Counted from the stretch's first letter, positions 27,544 to 38,261 are shown. The stretch: DNA of 64,000 nucleotides from Pseudoalteromonas sp. T1lg48 (GCF_002964785.1 NZ_PQCC01000023.1:62001-126000); one strand, 5' to 3'. Notes: generated by a model from the sequence alone, not told the origin. Made by a program: numbers and translations.

Positions 27544-28231
27544 GGCTTTTAACCTCTTGATTCAGAGTCTGGCGATGTAAAATGTTGGCAAACTCTTCCA
27601 TAAAGTTGCCGTAATAGGATTCGATTTTTTCCATCTTGTTAGCGAAACGGTTATAGGCGATAACCGCAGGAATAGCGGCAAACAGGCCCATGGCGGTGGC
27701 GATAAGTGCCTCGGCGATCCCCGGAGCAACCATTTGTAATGTGGCTTGTTTTACTTCACCCAAGGCGATAAAAGCGTTCATTATCCCCCACACGGTACCG
27801 AATAAGCCGATATAAGGGCTGATAGAACCGATAGTGGCTAGGAAAGACAGGCTGTTTTCAAGTTTTTCAATCTCTCGAGAAAGCGCTACACGCATGGCGC
27901 GATGTGGGCCATCAATACCTAACGCGGCGGCGGACAGGTTGTTTTTCTTAGCGCGGGCAAATTCTTTAAAACCCGAGGTAAAAATGGCCTCGATGCCTTC
28001 ACTTTGCGTGCCGCGAGCGGAGATTTCGTTATACAGCTTGGAGAGGTCAACACCAGACCAAAAACGGGATTCAAACTTTTTCGCATTCGTTAACGCACTG
28101 CTGAGGATTTTACGGCGCTGAATGATAATGGCCCAAGAAATCACCGAAAGGGCGACAAGGGTAAGCATCACCAGCTGAACTAAAAAGCTGGCTTTTAAAA
28201 TTAGATCAATAAAGTTTAATCCTGAATCCAC
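27530..28231 (-). CDS. tolQ: Tol-Pal system protein TolQ
   Basis: The 233-residue protein belongs to the MotA/TolQ/ExbB proton-channel family with three membrane helices (about 15-37, 135-157, 168-190) and the [13 protein letters not shown] signature. I choose the GTG at 28231, preceded by CAGGAG at 7 bp. The frame is open 43 codons further up but the extension is not family-like. It is the first gene of tolQRAB-pal-cpoB. The usual upstream partner ybgC is absent. Confidence 0.95.
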   Translation of the reverse strand: MDSGLNFIDLILKASFLVQLVMLTLVALSVISWAIIIQRRKILSSALTNAKKFESRFWSGVDLSKLYNEISARGTQSEGIEAIFTSGFKEFARAKKNNLSAAALGIDGPHRAMRVALSREIEKLENSLSFLATIGSISPYIGLFGTVWGIMNAFIALGEVKQATLQMVAPGIAEALIATAMGLFAAIPAVIAYNRFANKMEKIESYYGNFMEEFANILHRQTLNQEVKSHVSA

Positions 28232-28671
28232 GTCTTTTCTCCTGAGGCGCAGTATATTGCTATTAACTGTATCCGCGCTCGATACAGCGTACGACACACA
28301 ATGAACCCTAGTGTACCCAGACATAATTGCGCTGACAATGACCTTGCCATGAATTGCCACAAAGTGCGGATAAATCGCCGCTAGCTGTGGGTAACAGGCA
28401 GGTACACCATTACTTTGTTGGGCCCATTTAAATGCGAAAAAGTTCCAAAAAACTAGATTTTATGCAAAATAATCGCATAAGCTGTCATTTTGCTTATGTA
28501 CAACAAGTTAAAAAATAGTAATTCTAATAGGACAAAAAAAGCACAAAAATAATAATAGCCTTATAATTCAATAGATAGAGCTAATAACTTAGTATGCATT
28601 GTGCAAAATATCATCGTGAAGATTTTATTCGGTATTAGTTTTTTTTATCCGAAAAAAATAATTTTTCTAGT

Positions 28672-28700
28672 TTGAAGAAAACCTGCTACCGCTTTATTAT
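28672..28700 (+). promoter_or_regulatory. Sigma-70-like promoter of a candidate small RNA
   Basis: TTGAAG (28672-28677) and TATTAT (28695-28700) are separated by exactly 17 bases. The predicted start is about 28707-28710, with no open reading frame downstream before the terminator at 28854-28879. Confidence 0.65.
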
Positions 28701-28706
28701 TCTCCC

Positions 28707-28879
28707 TGTACTGAGCTAGCGCAACCAACTATGGCTCTATTGCACAGTTCATGAGGTGGTTTCTGATTCCCCACCTCACACCATCGGCTGTTTCATCCTA
28801 CTAATGAGCAGCTGGTGTGTTCCTCGGATTTACTTCCTTCAACTTGTTGTTTAGCCCGCTCTATAGCGGGCTTTTTTTT
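28707..28879 (+). ncRNA. Candidate intergenic small RNA (about 170 nt)
   Basis: A good promoter is followed by a series of stems. 28752-28778 has 8-bp arms TGAGGTGG/CCACCTCA. 28778-28818 has ACACCA/TGGTGT then GCTG/CAGC then TCAT/ATGA around a CCTACTA loop. A strong Rho-independent terminator at 28854-28871 (GCCCGCT/AGCGGGC) is followed by eight T. There is no start codon with a ribosome site. It occupies the place where ybgC is found in relatives, on the strand opposite to tolQ and ruvB. I do not recognise it as a known sRNA family. It could act by base pairing through the unpaired parts near 28710-28750 and 28820-28850. Confidence 0.65.
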
Positions 28880-29029
28880 GCCTAAATCAAGCTCAGGCAC
28901 AGACCCTAATCTGTCCCGCCTTAATCCGCTGTGAATCAGCAGCCGTATGACAACCAATTAGCGCCCTGACGTAAAAACAAATAGCACTATAAAACAAGCA
29001 GCTATCTAATTAGTCCCGCAACAGGCATG

Positions 29030-29053
29030 AAAAAGCCGAGCGCTAGGCTCGGC
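29030..29053 (-). terminator. Terminator after ruvB
   Basis: GCCGAGC/GCTCGGC arms with a five-base loop are followed on the minus strand by TTTTT. It closes the ruvC-ruvA-ruvB transcript about 28 bp after the ruvB stop. Confidence 0.85.
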
Positions 29054-29081
29054 TGATGAGACGTCATTTTCACACCCAGGT

Positions 29082-30086
29082 TTAGGTTGCCTTATGCAGA
29101 CCAAAATGGGCATAAGCACGGTCGGAGACAATCCGCCCCCGCGGCGTGCGCTGAATAAAGCCCTGTTGGATCAAATAGGGCTCTATCACGTCCTCAATGG
29201 TTTCCTTTTCTTCGCCTATGGCGGCGGCCAGGTTTTCCAGGCCTACCGGACCACCCGTAAACTTCTCAATGATCGCCAGTAAATACTTGCGATCCATATA
29301 GTCAAAGCCGCTTTTATCCACATCCACCATATCCAGGGCCTGAGCGGCAATATCGGCGCACACACTGCCATCGCCCTTCACCTCGGCAAAGTCTCGTACC
29401 CGACGCAGCAGGCGGTTGGCAATACGCGGCGTGCCCCGCGAGCGCTTAGCCACCTCGTAGGCGCCCTGCTCGTCGATGCTTAGCCCTAAATGAGTGGCAG
29501 AGCGCTTAACGATGGCGGCCAGATCGTCAACATTGTAAAACTCGAGACGTTGGACGATACCGAAACGATCGCGCAACGGCGAGGTTAACGAGCCGGCCCG
29601 GGTGGTGGCGCCAATCAGGGTAAAAGGCGGTAAATCCAGCTTGATTGAGCGAGCCGCCGGGCCCTCTCCTATCATGATGTCGAGTTGGTAATCCTCCATC
29701 GCCGGATAGAGAATTTCCTCCACATGTGGACTCATGCGGTGGATTTCATCGATAAAGAGCACATCGTGGGCTTCTAAATTGGTCAGCAGCGCTGCCAGAT
29801 CGCCGGCCTTCTCTAACACCGGGCCTGAAGTGGTTTTAATGCTCACTTCCAGCTCATTGGCGACAATATTGGCCAAGGTCGTTTTACCCAGGCCTGGCGG
29901 ACCGAAAATAAGCAGGTGATCCAATGCTTCACTGCGAGAGCGCGCCGCCTCAATAAAGATATCCATTTGCTGCTTTACATGAGGCTGACCATGATAGTCG
30001 GCCAGCAGCTTAGGTCGTATGGCCCTATCGACCACGTCTTCGTTGCCCTGCTGCTGGGGCTCTATTAGTCTATCCGCTTCTATCAT
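29082..30086 (-). CDS. ruvB: Holliday junction branch migration ATPase RuvB
   Basis: The 334-residue AAA+ motor has Walker [10 protein letters not shown] (residues 62-70), Walker [11 protein letters not shown], the sensor GATTRAGSL, the arginine-finger region RDRFG and a C-terminal winged helix ([20 protein letters not shown]). It drives branch migration of Holliday junctions with RuvA. It follows ruvA by 13 bp. Confidence 0.98.
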   Translation of the reverse strand: MIEADRLIEPQQQGNEDVVDRAIRPKLLADYHGQPHVKQQMDIFIEAARSRSEALDHLLIFGPPGLGKTTLANIVANELEVSIKTTSGPVLEKAGDLAALLTNLEAHDVLFIDEIHRMSPHVEEILYPAMEDYQLDIMIGEGPAARSIKLDLPPFTLIGATTRAGSLTSPLRDRFGIVQRLEFYNVDDLAAIVKRSATHLGLSIDEQGAYEVAKRSRGTPRIANRLLRRVRDFAEVKGDGSVCADIAAQALDMVDVDKSGFDYMDRKYLLAIIEKFTGGPVGLENLAAAIGEEKETIEDVIEPYLIQQGFIQRTPRGRIVSDRAYAHFGLHKAT

Positions 30087-30099
30087 TTACTTATCTCTG

Positions 30100-30720
30100 T
30101 TACAGCATCGCCTTTAGCGCTTGCTTGATCATTTGCTCTGAGGTCATCGCCTCTTGGGCAATCGCTCTCACCGCTTTTGTTGCTTGACTATTCTTATAAC
30201 CCAAGGCTTCCAGAGCGGCAATAGCATCGTCTGTGGCATTGGCTGCAACCAGGGTATTTCCACAGCCATTACTCGCAGGCGCTGCATCCGTGTATGGGGT
30301 GAATAGATCCGGTCCCCAGTCTTTAAGCCTGTCTTTCATTTCTAACACTAAACGTTCGGCGGTTTTCTTGCCTACCCCGGGCAATTTCACCAAGGTGCTG
30401 GCGTCGCCATGATGGACACACTGAATAAACTGCTCCGCAGACATGCCCGACAGAATACCTAAACCGAGTTTGGGGCCCACACCATTGGCTTTTAACAGCT
30501 CACGAAACAGGGCACGCTCGCTTTTGGTATTAAAGCCGAATAAAAGTTGTGCATCTTCCCGCACGACAAAATGAGTAAACAGAGTGACGTCTTCCCCACA
30601 CTCGGGGAGGGCGTAAAAACAGCTCATGGGCAAGCTGATTTCGTAGCCCACACCGGCCACATCCACCAGCACTTCCGGGGGCTGCTTTTCGACTAATTGT
30701 CCGCGAATTCTTCCTATCAT
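30100..30720 (-). CDS. ruvA: Holliday junction branch migration complex subunit RuvA
   Basis: The 206-residue protein begins [20 protein letters not shown] (OB fold). It has two helix-hairpin-helix motifs ([29 protein letters not shown]) and a C-terminal RuvB-contacting three-helix domain ([14 protein letters not shown]). It starts 2 bp after the ruvC stop. Confidence 0.98.
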   Translation of the reverse strand: MIGRIRGQLVEKQPPEVLVDVAGVGYEISLPMSCFYALPECGEDVTLFTHFVVREDAQLLFGFNTKSERALFRELLKANGVGPKLGLGILSGMSAEQFIQCVHHGDASTLVKLPGVGKKTAERLVLEMKDRLKDWGPDLFTPYTDAAPASNGCGNTLVAANATDDAIAALEALGYKNSQATKAVRAIAQEAMTSEQMIKQALKAML

Positions 30721-30722
30721 CT

Positions 30723-31244
30723 TTACCTCAAACGACCGCGCACAGTTTTGTGCGCTTGGCCGGCTAATTTAATCAGGTTTTGTTGTGAGTGGCCGTGACA
30801 CATGGCAATGGCCAGGGCGTCGGCAGCGTCCGCCTGGGGCGTCGCCGGCAGTTTTAAAATATGCTTAACCATGTGTTGAACTTGCGCTTTTTCTGCAGAG
30901 CCCTTGCCCACCACGGCCTGTTTGACCTGGCGGGCCGAATACTCGTGTACGCCCAATTCCGCCATGGTGGCGGCAACGATGGCGGCTCCTCGGGCCTGCC
31001 CCAGCTTGAGTGCCGAGTCCGGGTTATGGGCCATAAATACCTGCTCGATGGCAAAGGCATCGGGATTAAACTGAGCGATCAGCTGAGTAACGCCTTGGTA
31101 GATCATTTTTAAGCGCGTTGGAAAGTCATTGTCGCCAAGCTTAATGCAACCGCTGCCCAAATAGGCAAACCGCTGTCCTTGTTGGCGCACCACGCCGTAG
31201 CCGGTGAATCGCGAGCCGGGGTCTATCCCCAAAATAATACTCAC
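30723..31244 (-). CDS. ruvC: Crossover junction endodeoxyribonuclease RuvC
   Basis: The 173-residue Holliday junction resolvase has an RNase H fold. The active-site acidic residues are visible in [14 protein letters not shown] (Asp7), AIEQVF (Glu about 67) and the C-terminal [12 protein letters not shown]. It is the first gene of ruvCAB. The yebC gene, which usually precedes it in this group, is absent. Confidence 0.97.
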   Translation of the reverse strand: MSIILGIDPGSRFTGYGVVRQQGQRFAYLGSGCIKLGDNDFPTRLKMIYQGVTQLIAQFNPDAFAIEQVFMAHNPDSALKLGQARGAAIVAATMAELGVHEYSARQVKQAVVGKGSAEKAQVQHMVKHILKLPATPQADAADALAIAMCHGHSQQNLIKLAGQAHKTVRGRLR

Positions 31245-31318
31245 CCAGAAACCTTCTTATTGTTCTTGCACCAAACAATGGTAACTGTATGGATGACCAG
31301 TGTAAAGGAAAGGCATAA

Positions 31319-31346
31319 GAAAAAAGCGGCCTAAGCCGCTTTTTAA
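31319..31346 (-). terminator. Terminator after aspS
   Basis: AAAAAGCGGC and GCCGCTTTTT arms with a short CTAA loop lie 31 bp beyond the aspS stop and separate it from ruvC. Confidence 0.88.
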
Positions 31347-31376
31347 GATTGAACTAGTTTGTCTGCTCAGAGGGAG

Positions 31377-33158
31377 TTATTCACCCTGCTCCGCGTTTGC
31401 TTTTGCTGCAATCGCAATAGCCAGTTCTTTTAGTGCGTCCGGGTTGGCATAACTTGGTGCATCCGTCATCAAGCACGACGCCTGAGTGGTTTTCGGGAAG
31501 GCAATCACGTCACGAATGTTGTCGGTACCACACAATAGCATTACCAAGCGGTCGAGACCGAACGCCAGGCCCGCATGCGGAGGTGTGCCATACTTCAAGG
31601 CATCCAGTAGGAAGCCAAACTTTTCTTGCTGCTCCTGCTCTTCGATACCCAGAATACGGAAAGCCGCTTGCTGCATCTCATTGCTGTGGATACGCACAGA
31701 ACCACCACCGACTTCGTAACCGTTTAGAACCATGTCGTAGGCATCGGATAGCGTGCCTGCCGGGTTGGCTTCCAACTCCGCTGGGCTTACGCCTTTTGGT
31801 GCCGTGAATGGGTGGTGTACCGCGTGCAGGTTACCCTCGTCATCTTCTTCAAACATAGGGAAGTCAACAACCCAAAGCGGCGCCCACTTGCTTAAGTCTG
31901 TTAGCTCAAGGTCTAAACCTATTTTCAAGCGCAGTGCGCCCATGGCTTCGTTAACCACGTTGCGGCTGTCGGCGCCAAATAGAATGATGTCGCCGGTTTG
32001 TGCATTGGTGCGCTCAAGCAAGGCGGTGATCACGTCTTCGTTTAAGAACTTAGCGATGGGCGATTGGACACCTTCAACACCGGCGTCACGGTCGTTAACC
32101 TTCATCCAAGCCAAGCCTTTGGCGCCATAGATGCCGATAAACTTGGTGTATTCATCGATTTGCTTACGTGAAAGCGATGCACCACCTGGTACAGTCAGTA
32201 CCGCTACACGGCCTTTTTCGTCGTTGGCCGGGCCCGAGAATACCTTAAACTCAACGTCTTTTACCAAGTCGGCAACGTCGATAAGTTCCATTGGGTTACG
32301 TAGGTCCGGCTTATCCGAGCCGAAGCGACGCATGGCTTCTTCGTGACCCATCACAGGGAATTCGCCAAGGTCAACGTTCAGTAGCTCTTGCCACATATCA
32401 CGAATCAGTTTTTCGGTGATGGCACGAACCTGATCCGACGTCATAAACGAGGTTTCGATATCGATCTGGGTGAATTCAGGCTGACGGTCGGCACGTAGGT
32501 CTTCGTCACGGAAACATTTCACGATTTGATAATAGCGATCGAAACCTGACATCATCAGTAACTGTTTAAATAGCTGCGGTGACTGTGGCAAGGCATAGAA
32601 GCTACCATGGTGTACACGGCTAGGTACCAAGTAGTCACGAGCACCCTCTGGTGTCGCTTTAGTCAATACCGGCGTTTCGATATCAAGGAAGTCGTTGCTG
32701 TCCAAGAAACGGCGCACAAAGCTTGATGCCTTGGCACGCAGTTTAATACGATCGCTCATCTCCAGGCGACGCAGGTCAAGATAACGATATTTAAGGCGGC
32801 GCTCTTCCGAGTTCTGCTGGTTAAAGTCCAGTGGTAAGGCTTCGGCACGGTTGATGATCTCAAGACCAGTGCCAAGAATTTCAACTTCACCGGTGGCCAT
32901 ATCTTTATTTACTTGGCTTTCTGGGCGCGCACGCACCACACCTTTGATCTGGACACAGAATTCTTGACGAAGTTTATTGGCAATGTCCATCAAGCCTTCG
33001 ACTTCAGGGTCGAACACCACCTGCACCAGGCCTTCGCGGTCACGCACGTCGACGAAGATCAAACCACCTAAATCACGGCGTTTGTTGATCCAACCACAAA
33101 GAGTAACCTCTTGGTCGACATGGCTTTTGTTCAAGTGTCCGCAATATATAGAGCGCAT
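31377..33158 (-). CDS. aspS: Aspartate--tRNA ligase
   Basis: The 593-residue bacterial-type class II synthetase has an N-terminal OB anticodon-binding domain ([20 protein letters not shown]), motif 2 ([16 protein letters not shown]), the GAD insertion in the middle and motif 3 ([15 protein letters not shown]). It charges tRNA-Asp. It is a single-gene unit with its own terminator. Confidence 0.98.
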   Translation of the reverse strand: MRSIYCGHLNKSHVDQEVTLCGWINKRRDLGGLIFVDVRDREGLVQVVFDPEVEGLMDIANKLRQEFCVQIKGVVRARPESQVNKDMATGEVEILGTGLEIINRAEALPLDFNQQNSEERRLKYRYLDLRRLEMSDRIKLRAKASSFVRRFLDSNDFLDIETPVLTKATPEGARDYLVPSRVHHGSFYALPQSPQLFKQLLMMSGFDRYYQIVKCFRDEDLRADRQPEFTQIDIETSFMTSDQVRAITEKLIRDMWQELLNVDLGEFPVMGHEEAMRRFGSDKPDLRNPMELIDVADLVKDVEFKVFSGPANDEKGRVAVLTVPGGASLSRKQIDEYTKFIGIYGAKGLAWMKVNDRDAGVEGVQSPIAKFLNEDVITALLERTNAQTGDIILFGADSRNVVNEAMGALRLKIGLDLELTDLSKWAPLWVVDFPMFEEDDEGNLHAVHHPFTAPKGVSPAELEANPAGTLSDAYDMVLNGYEVGGGSVRIHSNEMQQAAFRILGIEEQEQQEKFGFLLDALKYGTPPHAGLAFGLDRLVMLLCGTDNIRDVIAFPKTTQASCLMTDAPSYANPDALKELAIAIAAKANAEQGE

Positions 33159-33351
33159 AATATTCCTGTTTTAATTGTAAGCGCGTGAGCTAAATGCACG
33201 CAGTGGCCAAATAAATTGCGTCAATTATATAAAAACGGCGGTCAATGTCACGAAGCAAACTACGGGTTGGCTATTTATTCACCACTGCGACGACCCAAGC
33301 TGTGATAGCATTTGCGTATCAGAGCAAATAAAGACAAGAGCAAAAGCACAG

Positions 33352-34209
33352 ATGTTGTATTTGGGTTGCCCACAATGGGCCAATAACGCCTGGAAAGGCA
33401 GTCTCTTTACCTCCGACTGTCAAAATGCGCAAATGCTGGCGCAATACGCCCAGGTGTTTAACTCGGTAGAAGGAAACACCACCTTTTATGCCGACCCCAA
33501 GGCCGACACGGTGCAGCGCTGGCATGATGCCACCGGCAAAGATTTTCGCTTTACCTTTAAGTTTCCCAAGCGGTTTAGCCACGACCTGGCACTGCAATGC
33601 GATAAACAAGGCGTGCGCGACTGGCTGATGTTAATGTCACCCCTGCTGGAGAAAACCGGCTCCTTGATGTTACAACTCCCGGCCAGCTTTGCGCCTCAGC
33701 ACCTGAGTCGCTTACAGCACTTTATGGCGCAAATCCCCGCCGATATTGGCCGCAGCATAGAGGTCAGGCATCCGGAATTTTTCACTAAGGGGGAAGGCGA
33801 GAAACAGCTTAATCGTTATTGTTTCGAGCAGGGGATTGACCGCGTGTGCATGGATACCCGGGCGCTGTTTGCCGCCAAACCATACAATGATGCCATTATT
33901 GATGCGCAACAAAAAAAGCCCCATTTACCCGTGCATGCCATTGCCCTAGGCCAACGCCCCATAGTGAGGTTTGTTATCGCCGCCATGGGGGATGAATATC
34001 AAAGCTACTATCAACCCTGGTTAAGGAAAATAAAGCAGTGGCTGGATGAAGGCCGCCAGCCCTATGTGTTTTTACACACCGCAGACAATCATGGTGCGCC
34101 TTTATTGGCACGGCAGTTTGCCAGCGACCTAAAAGCGTATTGCGGGTACCATCACAGGGCTACAGAGCCCTTTGCCGGCGAGTACAACCAACAAAGCAGC
34201 TTCTTTTAG
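33352..34209 (+). CDS. DUF72 family protein (YecE-like)
   Basis: The 285-residue protein of the DUF72 TIM-barrel-like family begins LYLGCPQWANNAWKGSLF. It contains FNSVEGNTTFYADP, DFRFTFKFPKRFSHD and the C-terminal FLHTADNHGAPLLARQF, all usual family hallmarks. Biochemical function is not established for the family. In E. coli the homologue YecE lies near aspS, and here too it is close to aspS, though on the opposite strand. Confidence 0.88.
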   Translation: MLYLGCPQWANNAWKGSLFTSDCQNAQMLAQYAQVFNSVEGNTTFYADPKADTVQRWHDATGKDFRFTFKFPKRFSHDLALQCDKQGVRDWLMLMSPLLEKTGSLMLQLPASFAPQHLSRLQHFMAQIPADIGRSIEVRHPEFFTKGEGEKQLNRYCFEQGIDRVCMDTRALFAAKPYNDAIIDAQQKKPHLPVHAIALGQRPIVRFVIAAMGDEYQSYYQPWLRKIKQWLDEGRQPYVFLHTADNHGAPLLARQFASDLKAYCGYHHRATEPFAGEYNQQSSFF

Positions 34210-34226
34210 TCCCCCGAGGCTCACCG

Positions 34227-34910
34227 CTATAAACCGAGGTTTTCCATAAAGTCGTCGTCGATATCCTGATCGACTTCTTGCTGTTGTTTCACCTTGGTCT
34301 GTTGCTCGGCACGGGTATTGGCGATGATCTCATCCGGGTCTACCGCTTCGCTGATATCGAAATCATGCATTTTAATAAACTCGGTCTTATCCATGGCCAA
34401 TTCCAGATAAAAGATATTCTGACTTTGGGTGGTAAAGGTGACCCGTCGCGCCTGTGGCCTGTCTAAGGCGGTATCGACGGAGATCTGCACCTGCTTGTTA
34501 ATGGCCATCATTTTCGGTTGATTTTGGCTGATAGAGGTATGCAATTGTTCGCGCACTTTTTTGGTGAAGTCGCCGACGATCTGATTCATCAACTCGCCAA
34601 GCACATTGGCCACATCATCCGACAAATGGCTCTTAGCCAGCTCGTTCTCCGGCATGCCCATATTACGGAGGTAATCGCCGTAAATTTCCATCGCCGCCTG
34701 CGCACTGAAGTTGGTGACAACTAACCCGGTAAAGCCGCCGTCAAAAAGTACAAAACAGCCTATGTCCGGGCGCATACAGGTACGCGATATTTTCTGTACC
34801 ATGGCGGAATAACTGATGTTATTGCCACTGGCCGACGACAACACCTCGGTGACCGAATGGCATAAGGTGGCGAGGATATCATCGGTGCTAATTACTTTAC
34901 TTTTACTCAT
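34227..34910 (-). CDS. DUF3334 protein, CheX/CheC-like fold suspected
   Basis: The 227-residue protein (start ATG 34910; the track-in-frame ATG at 34922 would add four residues) contains VLGELMNQIVGDFTKKV and GCFVLFDGGFTGLVVTNFS. These recall CheX/CheC phosphatase-like domains, which use an E-x-x-N motif; here E and N occur in ELMNQ. The C-terminus is acidic. DUF3334 is found in marine Alteromonadales. A role in chemotaxis or two-component signalling is a guess from fold similarity. Confidence 0.7.
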   Translation of the reverse strand: MSKSKVISTDDILATLCHSVTEVLSSASGNNISYSAMVQKISRTCMRPDIGCFVLFDGGFTGLVVTNFSAQAAMEIYGDYLRNMGMPENELAKSHLSDDVANVLGELMNQIVGDFTKKVREQLHTSISQNQPKMMAINKQVQISVDTALDRPQARRVTFTTQSQNIFYLELAMDKTEFIKMHDFDISEAVDPDEIIANTRAEQQTKVKQQQEVDQDIDDDFMENLGL

Positions 34911-35137
34911 GCACACTCTCACTTGCTGCTGTTGATGGCGCGCTAACGCGTCTAAGGCACTGAATATACGACAAATAGACGTGATTTACTCGTGCTTTTT
35001 TATCACCGGGAGCAGGCTCCTCCTCGACCGCTTAAGGCTGGACTTAGTCGCCTGCTCATATTCACCGACTAAAGCTCCCCACAAGCAGCACAAAAATGAT
35101 AAAATAACGCCATCGTTTCTAGCTAGAGCTTAGCAAA

Positions 35138-35863
35138 GTGTCAGCCAAAGACAGTATTTACGCCTCAGAACAACAAGTAAAAGACTTCACCTTTGACGCC
35201 AAAGTGGTGGAAGTATTCCCCGACATGATCGAGCGCTCGGTGCCCGGATACGCCACCATAGTCAGCACCCTGGGCAAGCTTGCCGGTAAGTACGCGCAAG
35301 ATAACAGCAACCTCTACGACCTGGGCTGCTCACTAGGTGCCGTCACCCTGAGCATGCGCCGTAATCTCAACCAAGCGGGATGTGAAATCATTGCCATCGA
35401 CAATTCCGAGGCCATGGTTGAGCGCTGCCGTTTGCACCTTGAGGGCTTTCGCTCCACCGTGCCGGTAAGCGTGGAACTGGGCGATATTCTCGATGCAAAA
35501 CTTGAGAACGCCTCCGTGGTAGCGATGAACTTTACCATGCAGTTTATCGACCCCGACAAGCGCCAGACGCTACTAAGCCGTATCTACAATGCCCTGAAAC
35601 CAGGTGGCGTCCTGCTGCTAAGCGAAAAGCTGCGCGGCGAAAACCAAATTGTCGACGACCTGTTGATAGATCTGCACCATGACTTTAAGCGAGCCAACGG
35701 CTATTCCGAGCTGGAGATCAGTCAAAAGCGCACCGCCATTGAAAATGTCATGCGCACCGACACCCTAAGCACGCACCTGACGCGCCTTAACGAGGTTGGC
35801 TTTAACCAAACTCAGGTGTGGTATCAGTGCTTTAACTTTTGCTCCATGGTCGCAATTAAATAA
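35138..35863 (+). CDS. cmoA: Carboxy-S-adenosyl-L-methionine synthase CmoA
   Basis: The 241-residue protein converts SAM and prephenate to carboxy-SAM, the donor for cmo5U34 in tRNA wobble positions. The SAM-binding LYDLGCSLGAVTLSMRRN and the family-specific MNFTMQFIDPDKRQTLL are visible, as is FTFDAKVVEVFPDMIERSVP near the N-terminus. The start is GTG. cmoB follows after 11 bp. Confidence 0.96.
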   Translation: MSAKDSIYASEQQVKDFTFDAKVVEVFPDMIERSVPGYATIVSTLGKLAGKYAQDNSNLYDLGCSLGAVTLSMRRNLNQAGCEIIAIDNSEAMVERCRLHLEGFRSTVPVSVELGDILDAKLENASVVAMNFTMQFIDPDKRQTLLSRIYNALKPGGVLLLSEKLRGENQIVDDLLIDLHHDFKRANGYSELEISQKRTAIENVMRTDTLSTHLTRLNEVGFNQTQVWYQCFNFCSMVAIK

Positions 35864-35874
35864 ACGGAACAACT

Positions 35875-36842
35875 ATGAATCAGTGGTTTAACGAATTCTA
35901 TCGCCATATTGCCTGCACCGAGCTCAGCCATTGGCTTAATACCCTGCCGGCGCAACTGCAACATTGGCAAGACGAAGCCCGTCACGGCGACATGCCGAAA
36001 TGGCAAAAAGTACTGAATAACCTGCCAGAGCTAAAAGCGTCTGAAATTAATATCCAAACCAAGGTGCAAGTAGGCACCAATGACGATATCAGCGACGGCC
36101 AGCGCAAACAGCTCATCCATTTATTGCAGCGTTTTATGCCGTGGCGCAAAGGCCCCTTTTCACTGTTTGGGATTGACATCGACACCGAATGGCGCAGTGA
36201 CTGGAAATGGGATCGTGTACTGCCCCATATCAGCCCGTTGCATGGCCGCAAGGTGCTGGATATCGGCTGTGGCTCCGCTATCACCTGTGGCGTATGCGCG
36301 GCGAAGGAGCTGAGCTGGTAGTGGGCATCGACCCAAGCGATCTCTTCCTGTGCCAATTCCAGACCATTAAGCATTACAACCAAGACCCGGCGGTGCACCT
36401 GCTGCCTTTAGGCGTAGAGCAACTGCCCGAGTTGAAAGCCTTTGATACGGTCTTTTCCATGGGCGTATTGTATCACCGTCGTTCGCCTATCGACTTCTTG
36501 GCTCAGTTACGAGCCCAGTTGCGTAAAGGCGGTGAGTTGGTGCTGGAAACCCTGGTGATTGAGGGCGATATCAATACCGTGCTGGTGCCCGAAGACAGAT
36601 ACGCAAAAATGCGTAATGTCTGGTATATCCCCAGCACCGAGGCCCTGATGCTGTGGATGCGTCGCGTTGGCTTTAAGGATATTCGCGTCGTCGACACCGA
36701 CCAAACCTCGCTCGACGAGCAGCGTCGCACCGAGTGGATGGAAAATGAATCCCTGGCGGATTTCCTGGACCCTAATGATCCAAACAAGACCATTGAGGGC
36801 TATCCGGCACCATTAAGAGCGGTTATTGTGGCCACCGCATAA
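35875..36842 (+). pseudogene. cmoB: tRNA U34 carboxymethyltransferase CmoB, split by a -1 frameshift
   Basis: CmoB transfers the carboxymethyl group from carboxy-SAM to ho5U34 of tRNA. The frame starting at ATG 35875 (after GGAAC) encodes the N-terminal half and reaches LDIGCGS, then runs to a stop at 36321. The remaining half ([20 protein letters not shown] to VATA) is in the next frame and ends at 36842. Adding one G at about 36277 (TCCGGC for TCCGC) restores [18 protein letters not shown], the normal SAM-binding site. All other sequence is intact, so an assembly error is the simplest explanation. Total length after repair would be about 322 residues, the normal size. Confidence 0.88.
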
Positions 36843-36910
36843 ACAAGGACAAAGGTCCTCCTTTTCCTAGCTAAGCCGCGGCATTTGCTGTAAAATGCCC
36901 GGCGTTTAGA

Positions 36911-37175
36911 GGGCCTGTTTATCTTTGTGGTTTACTTTATGTTCAATCTAAACGCATTCTGATCACGACGCTCGTTATACTGCATAGTCATTCTATGTAC
37001 ATAGCAAGCAACACAGAGCAGGAGGCGTTTAGATGAACCCACAGGGCAGCGTTTGTAGCGCATTTCTACTGTGTCGTTACATGTTCATGTAGAATAACTA
37101 CACCACACATGTGCCGCCTTGTACAAATGCGCTACAAACTGCTGCAGAAACAAACAACAAAGGTCAACAGACCCT
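36911..37175. mobile_element. MITE-like 265-bp element with terminal and nested inverted repeats
   Basis: The ends are imperfect 22-bp inverted repeats (36911-36932, AGGGCCTGTTTATCTTTGTG type; 37154-37175, complement of AGGGTCTGTTGACCTTTGTT). Inside are two more dyads: 36942-36956 with 37025-37038 (TCTAAACGC/GCGTTTAGA) and 37046-37069 with 37121-37145 (GTTTGTAGCGCATTT arms). There is no gene. A short non-coding unit with TIRs and internal cruciforms fits a miniature transposable element or a dispersed intergenic repeat. No clear target-site duplication was found. It fills most of the gap between cmoB and purM. Confidence 0.7.
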
Positions 37176-37208
37176 GATCACCCCTAAATTAAATTTTGAG
37201 GAAACCCT

Positions 37209-38261
37209 GTGAGCGAACAAAAACAGTCTCTTAGCTACAAAGATGCCGGCGTTGATATCGATGCGGGTAACGCCCTAGTAGAACGCATTAAAGGCGTTGT
37301 GAAAAAGACCAAACGTCCTGAAGTGATGGGCGGCATCGGCGGCTTTGGTGCGCTATGTCAGCTACCGACTGGCTATAAAGAGCCTGTTTTAGTTGCCGGT
37401 ACCGATGGTGTGGGCACTAAATTGCGCCTTGCTATCGACCTTAAAAAACACGACACCGTAGGCATCGACCTGGTTGCCATGTGTGTTAACGACCTTATCG
37501 TTCAAGGTGCCGAGCCACTATTTTTCCTTGATTACTATGCCACCGGCAAACTAGACGTAGACACGGCTGCCGACGTAGTAACCGGTATCGGCGCAGGTTG
37601 TGAGCTTTCTGGTTGTGCCCTTATCGGTGGTGAAACCGCTGAAATGCCTGGCATGTACGAAGGCGACGACTACGACATGGCTGGTTTCTGTGTGGGTGTG
37701 GTAGAAAAAGAAGGCATTATCGACGGCACTAAGGTTGCTGCCGGTGATCAGCTTATCGCCCTTGCCTCTAGCGGCCCTCACTCAAACGGTTACTCATTGA
37801 TCCGTAAGGTTCTTGAAGTATCTGGCGCCGACACTAACAGCGAATTTGAAGGCAAGACCCTAGGCGAGCACCTGCTTGAACCGACACGCATCTATGTTAA
37901 GCCGGTACTTGAGCTACTTAAGCAAGTAGACGTACACGCGCTTTCACACATCACAGGCGGCGGCTTCTGGGAAAACATCCCACGCGTATTGCCTGAGTCG
38001 GCTAAAGCCGTGATCAAGGGCGACAGCTGGCAGTGGCCAGCGGTATTCAACTGGCTACAAGAAAACGGCAACATTGAAACGCACGAAATGTACCGAACCT
38101 TTAACTGTGGTGTAGGCATGGTACTTGTGGTTCCTGCCGACAAGCTAGAGCAAAGCCTGAGCATTCTTAAAGATGCGGGCGAAAACGCTTGGCACATTGG
38201 TGAAATCCAAGATGCAGCAGCTGGCGAAGAGCAAGTTGAAATCCTTGGCGGTGCGCAATAA
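37209..38261 (+). CDS. purM: Phosphoribosylformylglycinamidine cyclo-ligase
   Basis: The 350-residue AIR synthetase catalyses the fifth step of purine synthesis. It begins with GTG, preceded by GAGG at 7 bp. Typical segments are [44 protein letters not shown] (here [12 protein letters not shown]) and [12 protein letters not shown]. The stop TAA overlaps the purN start (TAATG), so translation is coupled. The MITE-like element lies immediately upstream and may carry or disturb its promoter. Confidence 0.97.
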   Translation: MSEQKQSLSYKDAGVDIDAGNALVERIKGVVKKTKRPEVMGGIGGFGALCQLPTGYKEPVLVAGTDGVGTKLRLAIDLKKHDTVGIDLVAMCVNDLIVQGAEPLFFLDYYATGKLDVDTAADVVTGIGAGCELSGCALIGGETAEMPGMYEGDDYDMAGFCVGVVEKEGIIDGTKVAAGDQLIALASSGPHSNGYSLIRKVLEVSGADTNSEFEGKTLGEHLLEPTRIYVKPVLELLKQVDVHALSHITGGGFWENIPRVLPESAKAVIKGDSWQWPAVFNWLQENGNIETHEMYRTFNCGVGMVLVVPADKLEQSLSILKDAGENAWHIGEIQDAAAGEEQVEILGGAQ

